From NCBI GenBank assembly GCA_030430535.1, contig JAUIKY010000027.1, positions 1 through 48,641 of the forward strand: a stretch of DNA of 48,641 nucleotides, in the 5' to 3' direction. Position numbers and translations under genes: made by a program. Below the pieces are notes generated by a model. That model was not told the origin of the DNA. It did no database searches and saw nothing but the letters and a program-made list of their open reading frames with translations. Positions within the stretch are counted from its first letter, which is position 1; every line of letters starts with the position of its first letter. Shown here in pieces: positions 17,497 to 26,334 of this stretch. The stretch comes from Bacteroidia bacterium. Lineage in GTDB: Bacteria; Bacteroidota; Bacteroidia; Flavobacteriales; Flavobacteriaceae.

Positions 17497-19185
17497 CTAG
17501 AAACTATGAAACTCTATCAAATTGGCCTCGTAGTATTGATCGCCCAATTTAGTGAGCAGGTTTCTAACCACGTTGCTATCGCCATCAATAGCAATGGCCG
17601 AATAGCCCACATCATTCATTTTACCCAACCTTAAATCTTTAATATTGATGTTTCTTGAAGCTAAGGCCGACAATAAAATCAACAACACACCCGGAGCATT
17701 GTGGTGCTTGGTTAAAATAACTTTTTCACTCAAGCCCAAATTTAAGCGTACGCCGTCCATTTCCAGCAAATAGACACCGCCGTTGTTATATTGCGGCAAT
17801 AGGGCATCTTCTTTGTAAGTCAGGTTTTTAAACAGTCCCGAATCAGTCCCGTTAATAAAATCGATGGCACTTTGAATATTTCCATTTTTATTATCGATAG
17901 ATAGGAAAGCCTCGGCCGTTCCATCATGATTGGATTTTAAACGAGCGGTTTCAACGTTGATGCCTTCGGAAGCCAAAGTATTGAATAACGAAGAAATAAC
18001 GCCCGGCATATCCAAATGCTCTGAAAACAGTCCGTTAACCTTTCTTTCCGGCCGTTTTGGAGCCTCATCGGTAACGGTAATGGATTTACCCCATTTTCTA
18101 ATTCTAATGGCATTATATTCGCCCATTCCAGTAGAATTCTTATACAGGTCTAAAAATTCGGTGAACGAACCTCCAAAAGAAAAATCGGGTATGATTCTTC
18201 GGTGGGTATCGTCCAATCTCTGGTTGAGCAGCTCAATGCCTTTATTTAAGATGGTGTATTTTACTTTTAGTTCGTGGTCGTCGTAAATGGTGCGGTTTTC
18301 GGGAATCAATTTCGAGTAGCTCACATAGCTTTCGTATCCCGCCTCCTGGATATATTCCAAACTTTCTTTGTAATTCAAGCCGTAATAGCGCACATGGTGC
18401 GTATCGGTACCCACACAAACTGGAATTTGGAGCTCTCTGGCACGACGTAAAATATTTTGGGTTGGGTACACGCCCACCCCTTTAAACTTTCCGGCCATGT
18501 TCACATCTAGAGATAAATTTCTATCTGCAATCAACTCCAAAAGCGTACGGAATTTATTGGCCAACGGATGTGCGCTGGTTTCAAAATTCACCAAAGTCTC
18601 TGGCATATCTACATTCAGTTTTGGCAAATCAATATGACCGATAATTTGGATCATATCACCAAAACATTCAATCATTTGGATCATTTCATCAAAATAGCCT
18701 TCCCAATAAGCTTCAAGGCTACCACGCATTTTCAGCAGTTCTTCAGCCTCTTCCTTCGAGCCATCATAAGGCAAACCTTCGGGAGCGAAATGCACTGAAC
18801 CGATTACATAATCGGCATCTTCAGCTTGAAAAATTTTAGAACGACTCCATTGCAAGCCTAAATCGGGCCCCATCCATTCCAGCTCAACACCGTACTTGAT
18901 GTTAATGCGCCCGGCATACTTTTTTCGAAGATTGGCAATACGTTTCGGATAATTTAAGTACGAACGATTTCCTCGGATAAACTTCACATTGGTATCACGC
19001 TCGGCAATGTACCTAAAGTTGGTTAATCGTGGTGAGTGAATGATAAACGTAATGCTGGGATTGCCCGCTTCAATGGCCTTATCGATAATGTCTTCTAGCT
19101 TATCAATGCCATGTTTAACGTGGTCTTGCTCCGTTCCCGCATGAATACCGTGTGTTTCCCAAATAAATTCGTTTAGCTTTCTCAT
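17497..19185 (-). CDS. PHP-domain phosphoesterase fused to two ACT domains
   Basis: 562 residues. The N-terminal half (1-~330) is a PHP domain related to histidinol-phosphatase. Metal-ligand candidates are H12 and H15 in E-T-H-G-I-H, H22/H25, E101 in G-V-E-L-E, H132 in S-V-H-F-A-P, H184 in G-H-I-D and D261/H263 in G-T-D-T-H. The opening H-x2-H differs from the usual H-x-H of PHP proteins. The second half has two ACT-like ligand-binding domains (about 385-460 and 485-560), each with P-G-V at the start. The second resembles the serine-binding ACT of phosphoglycerate dehydrogenase (GYSAIAID). I infer an amino-acid-regulated phosphoesterase, possibly in histidine or serine metabolism. No his or ser operon genes are nearby, so the substrate is unknown. 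Confidence 0.7.
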   Translation of the reverse strand: MRKLNEFIWETHGIHAGTEQDHVKHGIDKLEDIIDKAIEAGNPSITFIIHSPRLTNFRYIAERDTNVKFIRGNRSYLNYPKRIANLRKKYAGRINIKYGVELEWMGPDLGLQWSRSKIFQAEDADYVIGSVHFAPEGLPYDGSKEEAEELLKMRGSLEAYWEGYFDEMIQMIECFGDMIQIIGHIDLPKLNVDMPETLVNFETSAHPLANKFRTLLELIADRNLSLDVNMAGKFKGVGVYPTQNILRRARELQIPVCVGTDTHHVRYYGLNYKESLEYIQEAGYESYVSYSKLIPENRTIYDDHELKVKYTILNKGIELLNQRLDDTHRRIIPDFSFGGSFTEFLDLYKNSTGMGEYNAIRIRKWGKSITVTDEAPKRPERKVNGLFSEHLDMPGVISSLFNTLASEGINVETARLKSNHDGTAEAFLSIDNKNGNIQSAIDFINGTDSGLFKNLTYKEDALLPQYNNGGVYLLEMDGVRLNLGLSEKVILTKHHNAPGVLLILLSALASRNINIKDLRLGKMNDVGYSAIAIDGDSNVVRNLLTKLGDQYYEANLIEFHSF

Positions 19186-19337
19186 TGGTCAATAAACTTA
19201 ATTATCCTTTAAAGAGGCCAAATTTAACCAATGAAAAAGAATTTTTGGCTAAAATGTTTCGGTTTTTGAATCTTAGCACCATGAAATGAAAATTCGAGGC
19301 TTGAAATATTTTGATTGAATTACGTAAATTCGCCCTC

Positions 19338-21884
19338 ATGTCTGTTAACCTTCAAACGCCCATCGATTATTTAAAAGGGGTTGGCCCCAATCGCGCCGAT
19401 TTACTGCGCAAGGAGCTCGACATTCATACTTATCAGGATTTAATCAACCTCTTCCCCAATCGATACATCGACCGAACGCGATATTACAAAACCAACCAAC
19501 TGCAACAAAGCAACGCCGATGTTCAGGTTATTGGTAAAATTACCAGTTTTAAGGAAGTGGCCCAAAAGCGGGGAAAACGTTTGGTAGCGACATTTCAGGA
19601 CGATACCGGCACCATGGAACTGGTTTGGTTTCGCGGACATAAATGGATCAGGGAAAGTTTAAAGTTGAATAAACCCTATGTGGCCTTCGGAAAGACCAAT
19701 TGGTTTAACGGTAAATTTAGCATGCCGCACCCCGAAATGGAATTGTTGGACGAGCATGAAAAAAACATCCGCTCGGCCATGCAGCCGGTGTATCCGTCAA
19801 CCGAAAAACTTTCCAATAAAGGCATTACCAACCGGGTAATTATTAAAATAATCCAGCAAATTTTTATTGAAACCAACGGACGGTTTTATGAAACCTTGTC
19901 GGAACCGATTCGCACCGAATTGAAATTAATTTCAAAAAGTGAAGCGCTGTTCAATGTACATTTTCCGAAAAGTCAGGAGCTACTCGCCAAGGCACAATTC
20001 CGGTTAAAATTTGAAGAGTTATTTTACATTCAATTGCAATTGATTATTAAAAACCGATTGCACAAAAGCAAAATAAAAGGACTCCCTTTTGAAAATGTAG
20101 GCTACTATTTCAATACCTTTTTCAAGGAACATCTACCCTTTAATTTAACCAATGCACAAAAACGGGTTTTGAAGGAAATTCGGTCAGATTTAGGCAGCCA
20201 AGCACAAATGAACCGACTTTTACAGGGCGATGTGGGTTCAGGGAAGACGATTGTAGCGTTCATGTCAATGCTCATGGCACTTGACAACGGTTTTCAAGCC
20301 TGTTTAATGGCGCCTACTGAAATTTTGTCAGTTCAGCACTATAACGGTTTACACGAATTATGCAAACCTCTAAATATCAGTATTTCACTATTAACCGGTT
20401 CAACTAAAACTTCAGAACGAAAAATTATTCATGAAAATTTAGAAAATGGCGATTTAAAGATACTCGTTGGCACTCATGCCCTACTCGAAGACAAGGTGAA
20501 ATTCCACAATTTAGGACTCGCAATTATTGACGAGCAACACCGTTTTGGAGTCGCCCAAAGAAGCAAATTATGGCATAAAGGCCCGCAAAGCCCACCTCAA
20601 TCCTCCCAAAGGGAGGAAGCCAAAACGGTACGCCAAAAATATATGACCGCACGACCATCAACTTATAATTTAATAAAGGACTTACAAGCTGAAAAGAAAA
20701 AAAACACTACCGAAGCCGAGCGTATTTTATGGGAGCATTTAAAAACTAAAAAACTAGGATTTAAATTCAGAAGGCAACATATTATTGACGAATTCATCGT
20801 GGATTTTGTTTGCCTTGAAAAAAACTTAGTTATTGAAGTTGATGGCGGCTACCACAACACCATGGAACAAAAAGAGGCGGACGATTTACGAACCAAAATA
20901 CTCAATGAAATCGGCTTTAAAGTCATTCGCTTTACCAACGAACAAGTCATCGGAGACATTGACAATGTTTTAAGCTATATTGAGAAAGCATTGAAAAGCC
21001 TCCCTTCTGGGGAGGTTGGAGGGGCTCAAATCCCACCTCATATTTTGGTGATGACCGCCACCCCCATTCCACGAACTTTAGCCATGTCGGTTTACGGCGA
21101 CTTGGATATTTCGGTGATTGATGAATTGCCTGCTGGACGAAAGCCCATAAAAACGGTACACCGTTTTGACAAAAACCGCTTGAATGTATTTCGGTTTGTA
21201 AAAGATGAAATAGCCAAAGGGCGACAAGTTTATATTGTATATCCGTTGATTCAGGAAAGCGAATCGATGGATTACAAAGATTTAATGGACGGCTACGAAA
21301 GTATTTCGAGGGATTTCCCTATGCCCGATTATCAAATTTCCATTGTGCACGGCAAAATGAAACCCGAAGACAAAGATTACGAAATGCAGCGTTTCATTAA
21401 GGGCGAAACCCAGATTATGGTAGCCACTACCGTAATTGAAGTGGGCGTAAATGTACCAAATGCCTCCGTTATGATTATTGAGAGTGCCGAACGCTTTGGG
21501 CTGTCGCAACTTCATCAATTGCGCGGTCGCGTAGGTCGTGGTGCCGAGCAGAGCTACTGCATTTTAATGACGGGGCACAAATTGAGCGACGACAGCAAAA
21601 CCCGCTTACAAACTATGGTAAACACCAGTGATGGCTTTGAAATTGCGGAAGTCGATTTAAAGCTCCGTGGCCCGGGCGATATTATGGGCACTCAACAAAG
21701 TGGTGTGCTCAACCTAAAGATTGCAGATATTGTGAAAGACAAGCATATTCTACAAGCTGCCAGACATTTTGCCAAAAAGACCATCAACGAAGACCCTGGC
21801 CTTTCAAAAGATGTAAACCGAGTGATTTTACACACCTACAAACAGCTCAGTAAATTCAAGAATATTTGGAATTATATAAGCTAA
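19338..21884 (+). CDS. recG: ATP-dependent DNA helicase RecG with in-frame DUF559 nuclease insertion
   Basis: 848 residues from the ATG at 19338 (M-S-V-N-L-Q-T-P); a TTG nine codons upstream also extends the frame but the family starts at the ATG. The wedge domain lies at the N-terminus. Helicase motifs are Walker A GDVGSGKT (297-304), motif II DEQH (398-401), motif III TATP (573-576), and later G-R-V-G-R-G. RecG remodels stalled forks and Holliday junctions. Between motifs II and III are 147 extra residues (about 417-563) with a Vsr/DUF559-like nuclease fold: F-R-R-Q, D489 in V-D-F-V-C, E500-V-D502 and later E-I-G-F-K-V-I-R-F. Without them the protein is 701 residues, normal for RecG, and motifs II and III lie 28 apart as in E. 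coli. Whether this RecG still works is open. Confidence 0.93.
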   Translation: MSVNLQTPIDYLKGVGPNRADLLRKELDIHTYQDLINLFPNRYIDRTRYYKTNQLQQSNADVQVIGKITSFKEVAQKRGKRLVATFQDDTGTMELVWFRGHKWIRESLKLNKPYVAFGKTNWFNGKFSMPHPEMELLDEHEKNIRSAMQPVYPSTEKLSNKGITNRVIIKIIQQIFIETNGRFYETLSEPIRTELKLISKSEALFNVHFPKSQELLAKAQFRLKFEELFYIQLQLIIKNRLHKSKIKGLPFENVGYYFNTFFKEHLPFNLTNAQKRVLKEIRSDLGSQAQMNRLLQGDVGSGKTIVAFMSMLMALDNGFQACLMAPTEILSVQHYNGLHELCKPLNISISLLTGSTKTSERKIIHENLENGDLKILVGTHALLEDKVKFHNLGLAIIDEQHRFGVAQRSKLWHKGPQSPPQSSQREEAKTVRQKYMTARPSTYNLIKDLQAEKKKNTTEAERILWEHLKTKKLGFKFRRQHIIDEFIVDFVCLEKNLVIEVDGGYHNTMEQKEADDLRTKILNEIGFKVIRFTNEQVIGDIDNVLSYIEKALKSLPSGEVGGAQIPPHILVMTATPIPRTLAMSVYGDLDISVIDELPAGRKPIKTVHRFDKNRLNVFRFVKDEIAKGRQVYIVYPLIQESESMDYKDLMDGYESISRDFPMPDYQISIVHGKMKPEDKDYEMQRFIKGETQIMVATTVIEVGVNVPNASVMIIESAERFGLSQLHQLRGRVGRGAEQSYCILMTGHKLSDDSKTRLQTMVNTSDGFEIAEVDLKLRGPGDIMGTQQSGVLNLKIADIVKDKHILQAARHFAKKTINEDPGLSKDVNRVILHTYKQLSKFKNIWNYIS
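20589..21026. mobile_element. In-frame palindrome-bounded DUF559 nuclease element inside recG
   Basis: 438 bases (146 codons) starting AGCCC and ending GGGCT. The first 28 bases and the reverse complement of the last 28 share AGCCC, CCTCCC and AAGGGAGG blocks in the same order, with small indels. Each end also folds into a hairpin (CCTCCC-AAA-GGGAGG at 20602-20616; CCTCCC-TTCT-GGGGAGG at 20999-21015). Direct CAA triplets flank it (20586-20588 and 21027-21029), and one lies in frame as the Gln codon on each side, as expected for a 3-base target duplication. The body encodes one nuclease domain. There is no stop, and no intein splice motif. I infer a mobile coding element; transposition itself is not shown. 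Confidence 0.75.
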
Positions 21885-21890
21885 TTCCAG

Positions 21891-21916
21891 AAAAAAAACC
21901 CAACCATTTCTGGTTG
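21891..21916 (-). terminator. Orphan leftward intrinsic terminator downstream of recG
   Basis: On the minus strand, CAACCA (complement of 21911-21916) pairs with TGGTTG (complement of 21901-21906) around a GAAA tetraloop, and eight T follow (A-run 21891-21898). An overlapping, mutually exclusive hairpin CCAGAAA (21887-21893) with TTTCTGG (21907-21913) is also possible. No minus-strand gene lies upstream, so it may end an unannotated small RNA. Confidence 0.5.
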
Positions 21917-22074
21917 AGCTTAACACTTTACTGTTGTTTGTTGATTGATTTTGTTGAAGTTATGGAGAAAACCGCTCCTTGGATGTTATTGTTTTGTTAA
22001 AGAAACGCACAATGCTGTTAATTAACGGTTTATTAAGAAAATTTTTTAAGGCTAATCATATCAGACAGATTAGT

Positions 22075-22082
22075 TAACTTTG
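22075..22082 (+). promoter_or_regulatory. Candidate -7 box of mutS2
   Basis: TAACTTTG fits TAnnTTTG exactly, 32 bases before the ATG at 22115. No clear -33 TTG at the expected 19-21 base spacing. Confidence 0.5.
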
Positions 22083-22114
22083 CAACCTTTACGTACGTTG
22101 AGGACGAGAAAACC

Positions 22115-24289
22115 ATGATTAATATTCACGAAAAAACATTACAGGATTTAGAATTTCCCACCGTTTTGCAACAGGTAAGCGAGCATTGCATTACGCCACT
22201 TGGGAATGAAAAAGCACTCGAAATCGAACCCTATAAAACCAAGGAGCAACTGCTTTTTTCATTGAATTTAACCAACGATTACGTATCGTCTTTTTATAAC
22301 GACAACCGCATACCCAACCACAGTTTCGATACCATTGCAAAAGAAATTAAACTTTTAAACATTGAAAACACCTTTTTGGAGGTTCATGGCTTAAAGAAAA
22401 TCACGGCCATGTCGGCCACCGTTAATGAGTTAGTTACTTTTCTAAAAAAGTTTGAAGAATACTATCCTCATTTATACGCATTCGCTTCGCACATTGAAGT
22501 CACTAAAGTTATCATTGAAAAAATCAACTCGATTATTGACCGTTTTGGCGACATTAAGGACAACGCTTCCGAACTACTTTATGAATTGCGCCAGTCCATC
22601 AACAAAGTAAAAGGAAAAATAAACGCTAGTTTCGCCACGGCACTCAATATGTACCACGGGCTGGAATATTTGGACGATATTCGTGAAACCGTAGTTGATA
22701 ACAAACGCGTTTTGGCGGTAAAAGCCATGTATCGCCGTAAAGTAAAAGGCTCGATAATGGGCGGTAGCAAAACAGGCAGTATTGTATATATTGAACCCGA
22801 AGCTACCATACAGCACACCCGCGAACTCAACAATTTAGAATACGAAGAAAGCGAGGAAATCGTTAGGATTTTAAAGGAAGTCACCAATTTTATCCGTCCG
22901 TTTTCACCACTTTTAAAAGACTATCAGGAGTTTTTAATCAATATCGATGTGATTTCCGCGAAAGCGAAATACGCCCAATCGATGGATGCCATTCTTCCTG
23001 AAATTTCGGAAGACCGAAGCATGTATTTGCGCGATGCCTACCACCCATTGTTGTATTTAAACAACCTAAAAAAGCACGAAAAAACCTTTCCACAAACGGT
23101 AACCCTAGAAAACGACAGCCGGATTATCGTCATTTCGGGTCCCAATGCCGGTGGAAAAAGTATCACCCTAAAAACTGTTGGACTCCTCCAGGTCATGCTG
23201 CAAAGCGGCATGCTTATCCCTGTGCATGAGCGTAGCAAAGTGTGTCTGTTCGATAGAGTTTTGAGTGATATTGGCGACAACCAATCTATTGAAAACCACT
23301 TAAGCACCTACAGCTACCGCTTAAAACAGATGAATTATTTCCTAAAAAAGTGCAATAAAAACACGCTGTTTTTAATCGATGAGTTTGGTACCGGTAGTGA
23401 CCCCGAATTGGGTGGCGCTTTGGCCGAAACGTTTTTAGAAGAATTTTATCATCGAGAAGCCTTTGGTATTATTACCACACACTACTCCAACTTGAAAATA
23501 TTGGCCAACGAAATGCCGCACATGCTCAACGCCAATATGTTGTTCGATGAGTGTACTTTGGAGCCCTTATTTAAATTGGTTATCGGTCAGGCCGGAAGTA
23601 GTTTTACTTTCGAAGTAGCTCAGAAAAACGGAATTCCGTACAGTTTAATCAATCGGGCAAAAAAGAAAATTGAACGCAGTAAAGTCCGCTTTGACCGAAC
23701 TATTGCGAAGCTTCAAAAAGAACGTTCTAAACTTGAAAAAACAGGCCAGTCGTTAAAAGCCAACGAAAAGAAAAAGATTGAGGAAGCCGATAAGCTTGAG
23801 GAAATCAATAGCAAGATTCAAAAGAAACTGGAAAGCTATCAAGAATTGTACGACAGCAACCAGCGCCTCATTTACTTGGGACAAAAAGTAAACGACCTCG
23901 CCGAAAAGTATTTTGAAAACAAGCAGAAAAAACCATTAATGTCTGAGCTTTTCAAATTGGTGCAAATTGAAAACTCGAAACGCAAACGGGTTTCAACCAA
24001 ACAAAAGCGTGCCGAAAAAGCCAAAGAAAAGCAAGTTCAGCAAGAGGTTAAAAAGAAGGTTGAAGTGATCCGTAAAAAGAAAAAAGCCGAAAAATCGGCC
24101 ACCGAGCGCAACAAAAGCGAAAAGCCCAAACCTATTTTAAAAGTGGGAGACCGCGTACGCATGGAAGACGGACGCGCCATTGGCAGCATCGATAAAATTG
24201 AAAAAAACAAAGCTGTGGTCAATTACGGCATGTTTACCACCAACGTAAGCTTAGACCAATTGGAACTGGTTGAGGCCGTAAAAAAATAA
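22115..24289 (+). CDS. mutS2: MutS2-like ATPase, Smr domain absent
   Basis: 724 residues of the MutS2 family. It has the MutS core, helical lever and clamp regions, then Walker A GPNAGGKS (342-349), a Walker B region LFLIDEFGTGSDPELGG (about 420-436) and the H-x-S motif T-T-H-Y-S. A long lysine-rich coiled coil (about 520-665) leads to a short KOW-like end (KVGDRVRMEDGRAIGSIDKI). The C-terminal Smr endonuclease domain seen in, for example, Bacillus MutS2 is missing, and the protein is about 60 residues shorter. Known MutS2 proteins act on recombination intermediates and rescue stalled ribosomes; the loss of Smr makes nicking activity unlikely in this copy. The gene follows recG by 230 bases and has its own likely promoter. 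Confidence 0.9.
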   Translation: MINIHEKTLQDLEFPTVLQQVSEHCITPLGNEKALEIEPYKTKEQLLFSLNLTNDYVSSFYNDNRIPNHSFDTIAKEIKLLNIENTFLEVHGLKKITAMSATVNELVTFLKKFEEYYPHLYAFASHIEVTKVIIEKINSIIDRFGDIKDNASELLYELRQSINKVKGKINASFATALNMYHGLEYLDDIRETVVDNKRVLAVKAMYRRKVKGSIMGGSKTGSIVYIEPEATIQHTRELNNLEYEESEEIVRILKEVTNFIRPFSPLLKDYQEFLINIDVISAKAKYAQSMDAILPEISEDRSMYLRDAYHPLLYLNNLKKHEKTFPQTVTLENDSRIIVISGPNAGGKSITLKTVGLLQVMLQSGMLIPVHERSKVCLFDRVLSDIGDNQSIENHLSTYSYRLKQMNYFLKKCNKNTLFLIDEFGTGSDPELGGALAETFLEEFYHREAFGIITTHYSNLKILANEMPHMLNANMLFDECTLEPLFKLVIGQAGSSFTFEVAQKNGIPYSLINRAKKKIERSKVRFDRTIAKLQKERSKLEKTGQSLKANEKKKIEEADKLEEINSKIQKKLESYQELYDSNQRLIYLGQKVNDLAEKYFENKQKKPLMSELFKLVQIENSKRKRVSTKQKRAEKAKEKQVQQEVKKKVEVIRKKKKAEKSATERNKSEKPKPILKVGDRVRMEDGRAIGSIDKIEKNKAVVNYGMFTTNVSLDQLELVEAVKK

Positions 24290-24330
24290 CCGGAAAACCG
24301 ATTTCTCTCTGCACTCGGTTTTAAATCATG

Positions 24331-24338
24331 TATCTTAG
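24331..24338 (+). promoter_or_regulatory. Candidate -7 box of the TPR-HTH regulator gene
   Basis: TATCTTAG differs from TAnnTTTG at one defined position and lies 22 bases before the ATG at 24361. The preceding 24301-24317 segment is a REP-like relic. Confidence 0.35.
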
Positions 24339-24360
24339 CATCAGCTAATTAACCAATATC

Positions 24361-26256
24361 ATGAAAAAGTTATTGTTCCTGCTGTGCTTGATGGTCGGTT
24401 TGGGAAAATCCGTCATTGCACAAAACGCCAAACTGATAGATAGCCTAAAAACTGAGTTGGCATCCAGAACAGAAGATGATTCCATAAAGGTTTCCATCCT
24501 TACCAGATTGCATGAAAAATTGATGTTTTCCAAACCCGAGGAAGCCAAAGCCTATGCCCAACAGGAACTGGAAATCTCTAAAAAAATAAATTATGAACGA
24601 GGCATTGCCCTAGCCAACATGCACTTTGCCGACTATTACACCAACCGCAGTGAAAACGACTCGTCCATACATTACTACCATATTGCAAAAACCCATTTTA
24701 AAAATATTAACAGCACACGGGGTGTTATTTTTGTCAATCATTCTTTAGCAGAAATAAAGCGTTTAACCGGAAATTTGGACGAAGCCATAAACCTAGTTAA
24801 GGAAAATCTCGATGTCATTATTGAAACAGAGAAGAAAGGCGATTTAAAAACTAAATTTATTGGGGCACAGCACGGCATGTTGGTTAATATTTATATTGAA
24901 AAAGGAAGCTACAAACTGGCCTTGACCGAAGCGCTTAAAGCATTAAAATGTTTTGAGGAAATAAACCATCAACCCCGAAAAGCCGATGTTTTAAAACAGC
25001 TTGGGGATATTGAAAGCGGATTGGGTAATCACGAATCGTCCATTAAATACTTTGAGCAAGCCATAGAAATTTACAAGCAATTTGAGGAAGCCATGTATTT
25101 AGCCTACACACACAACTCGTTAGGCATCACCTATCAAAACCTAAGTAATTATTCCGAAGCTAAAAAACATTTTAGTTTAGCCATTGAATATGCAGAGACC
25201 GTCGAGGACAAACTTTCATTGTCGAACGCCTTACACAATCTCGCCGAAGTCAATATTATTGAAAGCAACTATGTTGAAGCGAAAGAATTGTTGGAACGGG
25301 CCAAAAACATTGCCAAAAGCGAAAACCTCAACCTTGGTCTAGTTAACGCCCTTGATGGATTATCACAGGTGGATTACCAAAACCAAAGGTTTTTATATGC
25401 ATTAAGCAACAACCAACAAGCTATTGAAATTTCAGAATCTATTGGCGCCACCCCACATTTAAAAGACCTCTACAAATACCGGTCGAAAATTTTAAGGCGC
25501 ATCAACCAAAATGTAGAAGCCTATCAATATTTGGAGGCTTATCAAAAAATAAACGATAGCCTGTTCAACGCTAAAAAATCACAACAAATCGAAGAACTGA
25601 AAACCATTTACGAAACCGAAAAAAAGAACGCTGAAATTGCTTTGCAAAAAGAAGAAATCAAGACCCTAAACCAAAATATTGAAATCGGCAATTTAAAAAA
25701 AGGGCTTTATGCCGGTGGCATGTTTACCTTTGTGGCCGTATCGGCTCTCTTGTTTTTCGGTTTTAAACAACGTATCAAAAAGAACCAAATTGAACGTGAA
25801 AAACAGGAAGAAATCTATAAACAGGAAATAGAATTCAAAAAGAAGGAACTGGCCTCGCAGACGCTCCATTTGGTACAAAAGAATACGTTTATCCAAGAGC
25901 TGAAGGACAATCTTGAAAAAATAAAAGCATCGCCAGAACTGTTCAAAATTGAATTTAGGCGACTGGTGATGCTATTGAAAAAAGAAAGCGCAGAGGACAA
26001 AGATTGGGAAGTGTTCAAATCTTACTTTACCGAAGTGCACAACAATTTCGACTTAAAACTTAAGGAAGTTTACCCTGAAATTTCCGAAAAGGAAATCAGG
26101 CTGGCCTCCTTTTTACGAATGAACCTGTCCACAAAGGAAATCGCTTCGATGCTCAATGTACTTCCCGACAGTGTTTTAAAAAGCAAATACCGATTAAAGA
26201 AAAAACTTAAGCTCGATAAAAAAACCGACTTAAATCACTTTTTGGATGCTTTGTAA
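24361..26256 (+). CDS. TPR membrane regulator with LuxR-like HTH
   Basis: 631 residues. The signal peptide ends at V-I-A-Q (about residue 21), then TPR repeats fill residues 60-410, including SNYSEAKKHFSLAIEYAE-type units. A membrane segment follows (about 445-463, GGMFTFVAVSALLFFGF), then a long coiled coil (465-530). The C-terminus (570-631) has a LuxR/FixJ-like helix-turn-helix (EISEKEIRLASFL, STKEIASMLNV, KSKYRLKKKL). This layout, periplasmic TPR sensor with cytoplasmic DNA-binding tail, is common in Bacteroidota. It converges on the cytolysin gene with 78 bases between stops. A decayed copy of its tail lies beyond that gene at 28119-28211. Control of the cytolysin is plausible but inferred. 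Confidence 0.85.
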   Translation: MKKLLFLLCLMVGLGKSVIAQNAKLIDSLKTELASRTEDDSIKVSILTRLHEKLMFSKPEEAKAYAQQELEISKKINYERGIALANMHFADYYTNRSENDSSIHYYHIAKTHFKNINSTRGVIFVNHSLAEIKRLTGNLDEAINLVKENLDVIIETEKKGDLKTKFIGAQHGMLVNIYIEKGSYKLALTEALKALKCFEEINHQPRKADVLKQLGDIESGLGNHESSIKYFEQAIEIYKQFEEAMYLAYTHNSLGITYQNLSNYSEAKKHFSLAIEYAETVEDKLSLSNALHNLAEVNIIESNYVEAKELLERAKNIAKSENLNLGLVNALDGLSQVDYQNQRFLYALSNNQQAIEISESIGATPHLKDLYKYRSKILRRINQNVEAYQYLEAYQKINDSLFNAKKSQQIEELKTIYETEKKNAEIALQKEEIKTLNQNIEIGNLKKGLYAGGMFTFVAVSALLFFGFKQRIKKNQIEREKQEEIYKQEIEFKKKELASQTLHLVQKNTFIQELKDNLEKIKASPELFKIEFRRLVMLLKKESAEDKDWEVFKSYFTEVHNNFDLKLKEVYPEISEKEIRLASFLRMNLSTKEIASMLNVLPDSVLKSKYRLKKKLKLDKKTDLNHFLDAL

Positions 26257-26271
26257 AAAACAGCCAGCACC

Positions 26272-26291
26272 AAGTTGTTGAACCACAACTT
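26272..26291. terminator. Possible terminator hairpin between convergent genes
   Basis: AAGTTGT (26272-26278) pairs with ACAACTT (26285-26291) in the gap between the TPR regulator and cytolysin stops. There is no T-run on either side, so it is weak. Confidence 0.3.
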
Positions 26292-26334
26292 AAGATGCCG
26301 ACTGCAAAAATATCTTGGGAAAGTTCAGGTATAA

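Noticed and set aside
19311-19337. TTG-initiated extension of RecG by nine codons
   Set aside because: The RecG family starts at the ATG at 19338, and the upstream codons have no family similarity.
20589-21026. Intein inside RecG
   Set aside because: No Cys/Ser at the first position, no terminal His-Asn and no splicing blocks; the insert is a nuclease domain bounded by DNA inverted repeats.
21905-22060. Leader peptide on the minus strand before the orphan terminator
   Set aside because: No ATG and no open frame of note exist in the reverse complement of this stretch.
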